DNA of 64,000 nt from Agapanthus africanus (lineage: Eukaryota; Streptophyta; Magnoliopsida; Asparagales; Amaryllidaceae): assembly GCA_030015575.1 (NCBI GenBank), contig JASDDO010000024.1, positions 221,732,996-221,796,995 on the forward strand. The letters run 5' to 3'. Numbering within the stretch: position 1 is the stretch's first letter; every line of letters begins with the position of its first letter. Below the pieces are notes generated by a model. The model was not told the DNA's origin and ran no database searches. It was given only the letters and a program-made list of their open reading frames with translations. The position numbers and the translations under genes were made by a program. This document shows, one piece after another, positions 19,852-31,400 of the stretch.

Positions 19852-20118
19852 TTAGGCGTAGTATTTCTTCAGGAAGCGACCATTTATTGGCCTGAAGGGC
19901 CTTTCGCCATGCATGTCCATGAGTAGATAGGCTCCACCCTGGTAGACCTTGTCTATAATGTACGAGCTTTCATAATTCGGCTCGAATTTCCCTTGTTTAG
20001 CATGATTGGGGATCATAGGTCTTTTGACCACTAGCACGAGTTCGCCCTGGCGGAATGTCCTTGGCCTGGTCAATCTTTTGTAGGAGCGCGCCATCTTTGC
20101 TTTATAAGCTTCCAGCAT
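19852..20118 (-). pseudogene. Tat B integrase C-terminal tail
   Basis: 88 codons continuing the integrase after an in-frame TAA at 20122-20124. It contains the GELVLVVKRP and GKFEPNYESSYIIDKV stretches and ends GRFLKKYYA, typical of the gypsy integrase C-terminal region. The stop makes it untranslatable as part of pol. Confidence 0.75.
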
Positions 20119-20121
20119 TTT

Positions 20122-22539
20122 TTACGCTATGAGCCGGGTCTCATCAAGGGCATCGAGCTCCTCAAGCCGAAGGTGAGCGTTCTCTTCGTCCGTCAGCTCG
20201 TAATGGACTGCCATTCGTAAAGAAGGTAGCTCTATCTCGAGAGGGCGTACCACTTCTATACTGAATACCAATGCGTATGGAGTTGTGTTCGTGGCCGTTT
20301 TGAACGTAGTTCGATACGTCCAGAGAGCTTCATGTAGTCTTTCGTGCCAGTCCTTCTTATTTCGTGACACCGTCTTTTTCACGATCTTCGTTAAGGTCTT
20401 GTTGAAAGCCTCAGCTAGACCGTTAGCTCGGGGATTATAAACTGAGGAGTATCTCCAGTCTATGTTATGTTGTTGTGCGAAGCGGCTGATTTTGTGGCTT
20501 CTGTAAGCTGGCTCGTTGTCGGATATGATCCGTTTCGGAGTTCCAAACCGATAAATGACGTGCGTCTTGAAGAAATGGAGGATATTCTCCGTCTTCACTT
20601 CCCTCAGCGGTACTGCTTCTGCCCATTTGGAGAAGTAATCAGTTGTCGCCAAAATGAATCGATGTCCCCTGGACGATGCTGGTTCGATGGGGCCGATTAT
20701 GTCAGTCCCCCACATTTCGAACGGCCAGCTAGCCACCGTTGGATGTAGAGGATTTGGATGCTGATGGATAAAGTCTCCATGAATCTGGCATGAGTGACAT
20801 TGCTTCGCGTACTCGAGGCAGTCTTGGATCATTGTAGGCCAATAATAATCCATCCGTTTGATCTTCAACTTCATCTTTGGCCCGGCTTGGTGAGAACCGC
20901 AGAGTCCTTCATGAGTTTCTTGGACGACTCTTTTTGCTTCTTCGGGTCCTAGGCATCTTAGCCATAGGGAATCAAATGACCTCTTGTACAGGGTGTTATT
21001 GACGAAGGCAAAAGATAGAGCCCGTTTCATGAGCTGATGTCTTGAGGACGCATCTTCAGGTGTTCGACGGGATTTGAAGTAGTCTATAAAGACTTCTCTC
21101 CAATACTCAACCTTTTCTTGGTCTTTTACTTGTAGAGCCGTTTGTTCGGTCACTTCCTTTTCCTCGGAAGAATCCGGAGATATTTCTGCCGGTGCAAGAA
21201 CCTGACGGCTCTGTACTATGATTCTTACGTCATTGAGGTTCTCATCGGCCAATTCTTTAGAAAGCTTGGCTAATGCATTCACCTTGCTATTTTCCGCACA
21301 CGGTATGCTTTCGAGGGTGTAGGAAGGAATTTGGGTCAACAGTTGTTGTACTCTCTCGTCGTACTTCACCAACTTTGGTTTGCACGTTTGGTAGTCGCCA
21401 TTTACTTGACTAACGACCAGTTGGGAGTCTCCGTATATGAGGAGGTTTTCAATTCCTATGTCGATGGCGATCTCGAGGCCTGCTATCAAAGCTTCATATT
21501 CGGCTTCATTGTTTTTCCTCGGCTCTGTTAAGAAGAAAGCAAAGCGCATTATCCCTCCTTGTAGAGTTACGAAGATAAGGCCTACCCTCGATTTGATTAT
21601 GGGGGTGTTTTGTTTGCGCTTCTTCATCGAAGATGCTCCATCGAAGTAAAGTTCCCACCGGGTATCACTTCCGTCGATCGTGTCAAACGCATGTTCATCT
21701 GGCAGTTCGCAATTCAAGGGAGAATCGGCCGGTATCAGATGCTCAGCGAGGAAGTCGGCGATAGCCTGGCCTTTCACTGCCTTAAGAGGCTGATAAGTTA
21801 TTGAGAACTCCATCAAGAGCAAGGTCCATTTAGCGAGTCGCCCCGTCAGTATGGCCTTTGACATCAAATATTTGAGAGGATCCACCTTCGATATGAGACG
21901 GACGTCATGCGCCAATGCATAGTGCCTGAGCTTCGTTATTGCGAAGATCAACGCCAGGAAGTGTTTTTCGATGGGAGAGTAATTGCTTTCTGCCCCCAGT
22001 AGAACTCGACTCAAGTGGTAGAGAGCTCTTTCTTTCCCTTGGTCGTTCTCTTGTGCCCACAGCGCGCCCAAAGAACCTTCAAGGGCTGTTGTGTATAGGA
22101 CGGGAGGTTTTCCCTTAACGGGAGCGGCCAGTACAGGCGGATTCTGCAGATATCGCTTGATTTCATCCAACGCGCTTTGGCATTTGTGATCCCAGACAAA
22201 CGGGGTTCCCTTCTTCATCAGGTGACTGTTGGGGCGGCACTTGCCGGAGAGATTAGCTATAAATCGCCGGATATACGCGAGCTTCCTTTGGAGAGACCGC
22301 AATTGCTTAAGAGTCCTTGGCGGAGGCATTTCCATAAGCTCCTTGATCTTTGACGGATCTATCTCGATACCTCGGTGTGGACGATGAATCCTAGTAACTT
22401 GCCCGAGGAAACTCCGAACGCGCATTTGAGAGGGTTCATCTTCAAGTTGTATTGCCGAAGGCGTTGAAACACGATCTTCAGATGCTCTAAATGTTCCTCG
22501 TATGATTTTCTTTTCACCACGAGGTCGTCGATATAGCAT
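20122..22539 (-). pseudogene. Tat B pol: RNase H, second RNase H-like domain and integrase
   Basis: This 805-codon open segment begins in the RT connection/RNase H region (ALDEIKRYLQNPPVLAAP; YSPIEKHFLALIFA). A second RNase H-like domain follows (WELYFDGASSMK near residue 290; NNEAEYEALIAGLE; IYGDSQLVVSQVNGDY), the mark of the Tat lineage. Integrase comes next, with an HHCC-type region (THEGLCGSHQ...CHSCQIHGD) and the D,D-35-E residues in MWGTDIIGPI, IISDNEPAY and NGLAEAFNKTL. The frame is open, but it is cut off upstream by a 1-bp deletion near 22375 and downstream by the stop at 20122. Confidence 0.9.
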
Positions 22540-23333
22540 TCGACGATTTCATGTATGAGATCATCGAAGATCTTCGTCATGGCTCTCTGATAGGTGGCGC
22601 CAGCGTTCTTTAGACCGAAGGGCATCACCTTGTAGCAGAATATACCCAAAGGGGTGCGGAAAGCGGTGTGCTTCTGGTCTTAGGGATGCATTTTTATCTG
22701 ATTGTATCCTGACGAGCCGTCCATGAAGGAGAAAACTTCGTGAGTGGATGTATTGTCTATCATTAGCTTGGTGACCGGCACTGGGAAGTAATCTTTCGGG
22801 CATGCTTTATTGAGACCCCGAAAGTCCACACATATGCGCACCGTCTCATTTTTCTTCATCACCGGGACGATGTTGGCGATCCAGTCAGGATACTGAACCT
22901 CTTGGATGAAGCCAGAGTCGATCAGCTTCTTGACCTCAGCGTTGATACTCATCTCAAGCTCGAGTCGCATTCTCCTTGGTGCTTGTTTTATTGGCTTAAC
23001 GTCCGGGGATATTGCCAATTTGTGGACAGCAATCTCTGGATCTAGACCCGGCATCTCGAAATAGTTCTACGCGAAGCAATCTTTATGCTGCATAAGCACG
23101 TCTTTTAGCGCAGCCACCCTTTCTTCAGACAACAACTCACTGATGAATGTCGATCGTGGGTCACTTGCCGTCCCCAAGTCAACTTTCTCGAGCTCATCTG
23201 CAGTGGTAAGTTTTCCATCTTCCAGCTCCTTCGGCGCCGGTGGAAATCCTGGGATCACCTCGTCATCATTGTTTTCGAAGCACCAGGGGAGGTCATCCCT
23301 ATCCTCAGGCTTTTCTTTTGATAGTGTTATCAT
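22359..23333 (-). pseudogene. Tat B reverse transcriptase (disrupted)
   Basis: From 23333 an acidic linker leads into RT: fingers (RICVDFRGLNKACPKDYF), then FSFMDGSSGYNQI, then a TAA at 22680-22682 in place of a lysine or glutamate codon. Beyond the stop are VMPFGLKNAGATYQRAM and the catalytic CYIDDLVV (Y-x-DD), ending at GKLLGFIVH, where a single-base loss shifts the frame. There is also an in-frame stop between 23067 and 23054. All RT motifs are recognisable, but the copy cannot be active. Confidence 0.85.
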
Positions 23334-23354
23334 ATGACAAGTACGAGCTCGCTT

Positions 23355-25482
23355 CTACGACCGATGTTGATCTGGTTCTGCTGTATGCGCGGCTTTTAGT
23401 TCGTGCTTCTGTGGCGGATTTATCCTCCAACTACTGGATAGAGCGAACCTGCCTTGCTGATATTGATCTTCGACCCAGTTCTTGAAGGTGAAGCAGTCTT
23501 CAATAGGATGTCCTATTGCCCTATGATAGGAGCAATAGTCCGGGTGAGAGACCTCGCCGGCTTGCTCGGGGTGTTTGGACTCCGGAAGTGTAATCATTTG
23601 ATGTTTTATAGCGAGATCAAGTATCTTCCGTGTTTTGCTCTGAAGAAAAGAGTATGCTCGACTCATCTTTTTTATAAGGGACGAGTCCGGATTGCTCGAT
23701 TCCCGATCGCGTGGCTTCTTGGTCCCGCTTTGTTGCTGTCGAACGCCTTTCCCGCTCTTTGATTTATTTTTGCCTCTGCGTCGGGCCTTTTGTATGACGG
23801 GTTGATAAGGAAGAGCATTGTCATTCTCCGTGACCTGCTGAAGGAGGCGCTGCGTCCTGGCTTTTTCGTAAATGGCCATTTCACGGTTATGGTCATCCTG
23901 GATCTTTTGACCCGCTTCCCCGATAAGCTTGTCCATTCGTTCTTCAAATGACGGATTCGGCATTTTGATTGCAAGATCTCGTTTTGGTTAAGTGTCAACG
24001 TTTTCTGACAGGGCGTCCTCTTCTTCATCGAAGTCGTATATGACGTAGCTACCATGGACTCGTTCCCGTTTCCCGGATTTCACATATCCAAGCCCGAGTG
24101 TTTCCATTCTCTCGTTGGGCAACTTGCGCTGAGTTCCAGGGACATCCCAAATCCTGTTGTAGAACCGAGCATGTCGAGTGGTGTGTTTAAAAGGTAGCCC
24201 TTGGCGCTTCAAGAGACTTCACAAGCCTTCCGAATAATATCCAGGCAGACGAATGGGCTGGAGTCTGTCGAGCATAGAATCGGCGCCATGCCAAACTTCT
24301 TTCTCCACTCTAGTTTCTGTGGATCGGTAGAATAGGATTGCATGTTCACCTTTTCGTCTGGGAGGGACGTAGAATGTCTGCAGCTCTTCCACACTGTAGG
24401 TATCAAGCACGTCTAGTTCTTTATGATGTTTGGGCGGAACCATAGCAACTTGCAGACTTTGCTCTTCATCATCGAATGTTTGTATTGAAGGCCGAGCGGA
24501 GAATATAGCATGGACCTCATTTTCCGAGTCGCTGCCAAAGATCAACATAGGAGCGGATGGTCCAGGTTTGTTGCACTGGGGCGGATCTGAATAAACTATC
24601 TCTTCCTCTTCCTCGGTATCACTCCCGAAGACCGGAATGGTGGTGATAGCTTTATTCTCCGGTTTATGACATCTCTCTGTGTTTTCAAAGTCTGGTAAGA
24701 AGTATTTTGCATCTTCGTATTTTCGGACTTCGTTCACGGAGAAAGGATTCAACTCCCCTGTCACAGTATACTCGAGACCATCCTTGAAGTACTTCATACA
24801 CTGGTGTTGTGTAGAAGGGATGATGTTGTACTCGTGTAACCAAGGCCGGCCGAGCAAAGCGTTGTAGCAAGTCTTGGCGTCAATGACGTGAAATTTAATA
24901 TCAGTGATGAGTAGCCCGAAGCACAGCGTCAGTATCACAGACTCAAGAGTCCGTGACGATTGGGAGTCGAAACCAGAGATCGTAATTTTATCGCGAGCGA
25001 GGTGCTGAGCGCTTATGTAGATTTCCTTCAATACTCTCACGTTTAGGAGATTGACGGAAGACCCATCGTCAACCAGGACAATATCCGGAGACATATAGGG
25101 GACGGTTGTGCTTGCACGTCCCGAGGAGGAGATCTTCATCGCCGAAGGTAATATCGGCTATGTGTACTTCTTCCAGCTTGTCCTTCATCTTTTCTTCGGC
25201 GAGAAAAGCTTGGAATTGCTCTGGCTCTTGTAACGCCTTGATCAACGAATCTCTTGCTTCTTTTGATAGTAAAAGGGCGTCGAGAATGCTGAGCTGTGAG
25301 GGTAGCGTCCTCAAGTGCGCCAGAACGTTGTAGTCCACCTTACTTTTCTTCGGCGGGTCCTTGGCGGTCAGCTCTCTCATGACTTGGTCATCTAGGGCGA
25401 TATCCTCGGAGACCTTTTCTTTTCCCATATCTTTTCTGTTTCCGGGTCCGAGATTCTTTTTGGGTAGCGTACGATTGCGCAG
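23355..25482 (-). pseudogene. Tat B protease and linker, interrupted by Athila
   Basis: Copy of A 559-2740. The upstream part (25428) leads to the protease, where about 23 bp are missing relative to A just before the active site, now DDGSSVNLL. Further stops lie at 24219-24221 (TGA) and 23988-23990 (TAA). The third zinc-knuckle-like module (CSYHRAIGHPIEDC) is at about 23500. At 25482 the gene is cut by the Athila insertion and resumes at 37294 after the duplicated CGCAG. Confidence 0.85.
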
Positions 25483-27353
25483 TGATCAGTCGAAAATATT
25501 GCATATTTTAACCAGCAATTTCCTTATCATCTGCATACATATAGAAGTGTACGGTATTCATAATTCACATATTAGCCAATCGGTCGCAAAATATCAAATT
25601 ACATGTATTCGACCTTAAAACCGGCATTTCTAGGGAAATTGACTGCATTGCATTACATAGCATATTTTCCATATCTTGCAACCCTTGCTTCGAAGTCTGT
25701 GCAGGAAAAGGAAGCTTGCTCGATCATTACAGTGCTCGACCATTACAATTGCTCGTAAACTCACTGAACTCAAATCTGGTATCAACACAGAAGGGAAACT
25801 GCAATTCAAAACATCAAAGAAAAGCCCAAACAGCAATACCAAGCAACAGAAGAAAGCCCAAGGCTCAAGCCCATCAATGAGCCGCGGAAGCGCGGCCTAG
25901 AGGCACTTCTTGCGGCGGATCCGCGGCAGGCCCAGGGACTCAGCTCCTCAAATTGCACCAAAACTCCTGTTTCAGTGGCTACAGCTCAATAATGCACACA
26001 AACTTCCAGAAGATTCCAGATACTTCCACCAGATCAGCAAACACCTAAACTAGCCTAATACTTCTAGAACTTTCCTAAACCCTTGCTTAAACCCTAAGCT
26101 AAAGCCCAACAAACTTTGCCAACAAACTTTGGGAGGGAAAGTCCAATTTAAACCTAAACCTAGGGTTTGAAAGTTCTATAAATAAGACCCTAGACTCATT
26201 CATTGAGGTAATCATGTGATATCTTGGCATCTAGGAAATAATTCAACATCTTAGATTTTAGCCATTCTCTTTCTCCATCTTCCTCTTCCTCAAGTTTAGT
26301 GAGAGAGCTTGTAGGAAACCCTAACCCTAAATCCAACCACAATTCAAGATCTTGAGTGCAAGCCAAGCAAGATGCCTTCAACCCTTTTATGAGCCGAGCC
26401 GATCTTCCATCGGGCAAGAGATCAAAGTAGATCCACGATCCACGGAGACGAGCGAAGCCGAGTCAACGATCGATTTTCTTCTTCTTGTAGATCTTGAAAG
26501 AATGTATTGAAATTGTTGATTAAATAAAAGGTGATATTTTCTTCTAACTTGTTTTCTTTAAATTCCGCATCATGTTATCTTTACTATTCTTGAATATTGT
26601 CTATGTGGTGATGTGTGAATAAAACTCCGCTCGTTAAGGAGTCGAAACGATCTTTAGTATGATGATGTAGCAAATTTGTAATCGATTCTTGAATCCCACG
26701 AGTTTGTAAACCCTAGCAAGTTCAAGAATCGACGGCCCAATTCGTTGCGATGCTTTCTTGATCGACATCGCTCGAGATTGGGGAAATCCGATCGCTTCTT
26801 GAAATTGCTAGAGGCTAGAATATAAATGGTATCCTCGAAAGAACAAGGGTTAAGAGATGAAACCCTAATTTCATCAAGAAAGCCCTAACTCTCGTCGATA
26901 ACCATTGATCTAGTATCAATTCTTCGAAGGACAAGAATACGAAATCTTGTAGACTACAACACATCTAAAGAGCCGATCGATTCCTACGAGCCTCTCTATT
27001 ATTCTTGATTGTTGTTTGGAAAATACCATTGAAACCCCGATTCTTGATTGTTTATAGTTTCTTGATTCTTTAATAGAGAATAGTGACACACGAATACAAA
27101 TCATTCTTGAATCATGCTTTCTTTTATTGTTGCTTAACATTTCATTTCAAACACATTAAAATACAAACGAATCTTGAAATCCCTGTGGACGATCCGCACT
27201 CATTCATTAACTACATCCGACACCGTAGTTTGATTGCGGTCAATTTAAATTTTTGATTCGATACGACACATCTGAAATTTACAGTTCAATCAAATGGCTC
27301 CGTTGCCGGAGACTATTTGATTTGATTTACACATCGAGAATTTACATCAATCA
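25483..27353 (+). repeat. Athila 5' LTR
   Basis: Starts TGATCAGTCG and ends CATCAATCA. TATAAATA at 26177-26184 is the likely TATA box, AATAAA at 26523-26528 a possible poly(A) signal. A primer-site-like word lies inside its end at 27295-27312. It differs from the 3' LTR at about six sites. Confidence 0.95.
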
Positions 27354-27356
27354 AAA

Positions 27357-27374
27357 TGGCGCCGTTGCCGGGGA
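27357..27374 (+). other. Athila primer-binding site (tRNA-Asp type)
   Basis: TGGCGCCGTTGCCGGGGA, three nt after the LTR. Its complement ends CGGCGCCA, as in plant tRNA-Asp, the usual primer of Athila elements. A 16-of-18 copy occurs 62 bp upstream inside the LTR. Confidence 0.9.
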
Positions 27375-28455
27375 TTACGCGCTAATTCGTTTACATTTTA
27401 TAGTTTGAAGTGAAAGAATTATTACGTTTCACTTCTTGAAATCAAAATTCGTACAAATTCTTACACGTGTGTTGTGATTTGATTGCAAGGAGATCTGGAG
27501 CATTCTGAGCTGTGGAAAAATTATTTGGGATATACCAGAGAGTTGAGGGAAGCAACAGAGAGCATCTGTTGAAATATTGTACACTGTTCCCAACACCTGA
27601 GCGCGGAAGGGCGGCATTAGCAGCCATATGCGGCGGAACCGCCGCAGTCTTGGGTGTTCTCTGCATAATTTTCAGTGCAGGTGATTTCTGTCTCTCTCCC
27701 CTCGCCCTTTTTAGCTCCAACTAATCCTTTCTGCAGAATTCTTTGCAAACAATAGCTGCGCCGCAAAAGCAAATTAAAATTGTGCGTGATTTTGTTTTTC
27801 TTGGTTGTTTTGCATATTAAATACGGAATTTAAGGGGCACGGCCAAATCCAAATTAGGTGGGGATTTCATTACCCTTCCTAGGCCCCGAAAACCACCAAA
27901 CTTGCATCCGCATTTACCCCCATTAACTAAAAGAAATCTAGAGATGACTCTAAGGACTGTCGCGCTCATTTAGGACAAGAGAGGGCCGTGGGTAATTCAT
28001 TGCTTATCCGCGTTTTCTTGTGGTGCCTAAGGCGAGTGTGTCTAAGGCTAGTGGTTATTAATTAGGTCCACTGTAGTGGTGGTTCCTTCCCACTTACCTG
28101 GCACTTATCCGGCCACAGGGGGACAAAGAGGCAGTGGAGGATTGATCCCGCGACTTGTCTTTTGGCAGTTAGGAGCAGTCTAGAGCCGGACCTAGGTGAC
28201 CATTAGATTTTAGGGTTGTGTTGCTGCATTTGGTTGTCGCATCATTTTTTCAAAATCCGTCCCTTTTCAAAGCAAACACCGCATTCACTTTACCCCTAAT
28301 TATAAGTCAACGCTGCCACTTGTACTAACCCTTTTTAGTACAAGATAGGCTGGACACGGGATTCTAGTGCCCGTTTAGTCCGCGTACCCTTTATCGACTC
28401 CGAAGTCGATAATTCTCCATTTAACTTTTCTTTACCTACTACCACACCCACACCG
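27375..28455 (+). other. Athila leader between primer site and gag
   Basis: About 1.08 kb without a convincing gene. It contains short open frames only and T-rich stretches. Athila elements normally have a leader of this size with the packaging signal, which I cannot locate. The gag ATG at 28456 follows CACACCCACACCG. Confidence 0.7.
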
Positions 28456-31400
28456 ATGGATCCGAATCCATCCAACTTCTTTAACCCTAATCTGCCACCG
28501 TCCGTTGGTGCGCAGAATCCTCCCCACATTTCTCTCCAGGAAAGATGCTATCCACATAGAGGTCCTCTTTCGACCTGCTTATCCACACCACCAGCCAATG
28601 GGGATAACTTTGAAATCAAGCCCCAGTATATCAACCTTTTACCCAAATACCACGGACTCGAGACCGAGGACGCTTACGTTTTCATTACCAAATTTGAAAA
28701 CGTATGCGCAATGATGGGTACGTCTCAACTTTCTGTGGATGCGATGCGTCTACGACTTCTTCCTTTTACCTTGTGCGATATAGCCGAGAAGTGGCTATAT
28801 AACACTACTGCACACTCTATTACGAATTGGGAAGAATTCGTAGCGGCATTCCTTAAGAAATTTTACCCAGTCCAAAAGACGGCTCGAATCCGTAGCGAAC
28901 TGAATCAATTTGCCCAGCTCCCTACCGAACCATTTTCAAAATACTTTGAACGATTCAAGGATCTATTGGTTCAATGTCCTCATCACGGCATCCCGAGATG
29001 GGAGCTTTGCCGAATCATATATGAGGGCAGTAACCCTAGCACTAAACAGAGCCTTGAAAATATGTGTCAAGGTACATTTATGACCAAAGATGATGGGGAA
29101 GCTTGGCGATACTTAGAAGAGTTCGCTGAAAAATCACTAATTTGGGAGAGTGGAACCCAACCATTGAATAGGGGTGGCGTACACCAAATAGATGTGTCCA
29201 TAGGTGTTCGAGCAGAAATGGCAGCAATGCAAAAGAAGCTCGACGCTATGGAACACAAATTTGCAGCAGCCTCCCTAAACCCGGTATCACTCCCCAAAAC
29301 TGTTTGTGGGTGCTGTTCTGATCCGTCACATTTAACGGAAGAATGTCCGTTAAACTCGGCGTTTCAAGGTCACGAGCATTCTAATGCCGCATTTCAACGA
29401 CCTCGAAACGATCCATATTCTTCCACGTACAATCAGGGTTGGAGGAACCACCCGAATTTTGCTTGGAACCAAAATCAATCTCAAAACACGGTTCCAAACA
29501 CTAATAATTTTCAAAGGGCTCTTCCTCCACCACAACAGCAACCCCTCCAACTCACTCAGCACCCTTACCAGTCACAAAATTTCCAAAACCAGGGCAACAC
29601 TCCTGCACAGTCTAATCCTATGCAGTCCTGTTCTGACGATTTCTCTCAATTTACTCAAACCATGAAATCACTTTTATCAAATTTCATGGAGGTTTCAACT
29701 GAGGTTAGATCTTCCGTCAGTGAAATAAAGAAAAACTCGGCGTCACAAGCTGAGAGTATTAGAACGATGGAAGCTGAAATCGCACGCCTCAAAGCCGAAA
29801 TGAGTGCGAGAGAAAAAGGGAAACTTCCCTCTCAACCCCTACAGAATCCTGGGCATTACAACGTAAATGCCATCACTACGTTGAGATCGGGAAGAGTGCT
29901 GAATAATAATGTCGGGGAAGATATTGATAATACTGAAAATCATATCAAAACCCCGGCTGAGACCTTTCCACATACACACACTTCTCCTTCTGATCCTTCT
30001 TCTTCTACCAAACCACCTTCACACGAGCCTATTCTCCAGTTCCCTTTAGGCTCAACACCTTCACCCAACCCTTATAGTTCTCCACAGACGGTCCCCACAC
30101 CTCTTTTGGGATCTCGTCTACCTCCCTTTCCTTCTCCTATGATGGACCCTGCGCTTATTGCGAAAGCACCTTACCCGAACCGGCTAAGGGCTAACAGAAC
30201 GAGTCCTCATATGGAGAAAATTTTAGAAATGTTCAAACAGGTTAACATCAATATCCCTCTCCTAAATGCGATTCAACAAGTCCCCGCTTATGCGAAGATT
30301 CTAAAGGACTTGTGTACTAGGAAGAGGAAGACTCAGGTGCCGAAGAAGGTCTTTATGGCTAATAATATCAGCACTGCTTTTATTCCCCAGCTACCAAAGA
30401 AACGAAAGGACCCAGGATGTCCTACAATATCGATTTCGATTGGGGGTAAAAACATAAATCGTGCTCTTTTAGACCTTGGCGCGAGTGTTAACCTGTTACC
30501 TTATTCTGTCTATGAGCAACTAGGAATTGGAGAGCTGAAACCTGCTCATTGTACTCTCCAGATGGCAGACCGATCTATCACCAAACCAAGGGGTGAATTA
30601 GAGGATGTGTTGATAAAGGTCGGGGAATTTGTTTTCCCTGTAGACTTCATTGTGCTCGACACACATCCTGTATCAAACCCCCGGGGCCAAATTCCGGTGA
30701 TTTTAGGTCGTCCTTTCCTTGCCACTTCCAACGCTGTTATAAACTGTAGAAATGGTTCAATGAACTTATCATTTGGAAATATGACCATTGAACTAAATAT
30801 CTACAGAGTTGGAAGTCAGCCATCAGAACCTAGTGCTCATATTTTAGATGTGTGTTCTGTCCATGAGATCGCTCCCGAAAGTTGTGGAGCCGAGGAACTT
30901 TGCTTTACTGATCTCGATGACATTAGCACATCTCTGTTTGATCTTACACTTGATCTTAGTGAGGACACTTCACTTACACATGAGTCCTGCACTTCTGACT
31001 TTTCTCCACCCGAGTCTGTATCTTTCACAGGCTCTGAGCTTCTTTGTAAATCCAAAAATCATTCTATGATCCTTCCTTCTATCATTTCTCCGCCTGAATT
31101 AGATCTCAAGGTTTTACCTTCTCACCTTAAATATGCATATCTTGGTGAGAACGAGACTTTACCGGTTATAATATCCACTTCTCTTGCATCAGAGCAAGAG
31201 AATGCACTTTTATCGGTATTAAGATCTAATAAAGAGGCGTTTGGTTGGAGTATGGCGGATATCAAAGGGATTAGTCCCTTGATAGTTGAACATCATATAC
31301 ATGTGATGGATGATGCCATACCAACCCGAGAACCACAGAGACGGTTAAATCCCATCATGAAGGAAGCTGTCATGAAAGAGATCGTCAAATGCTTAGATAG

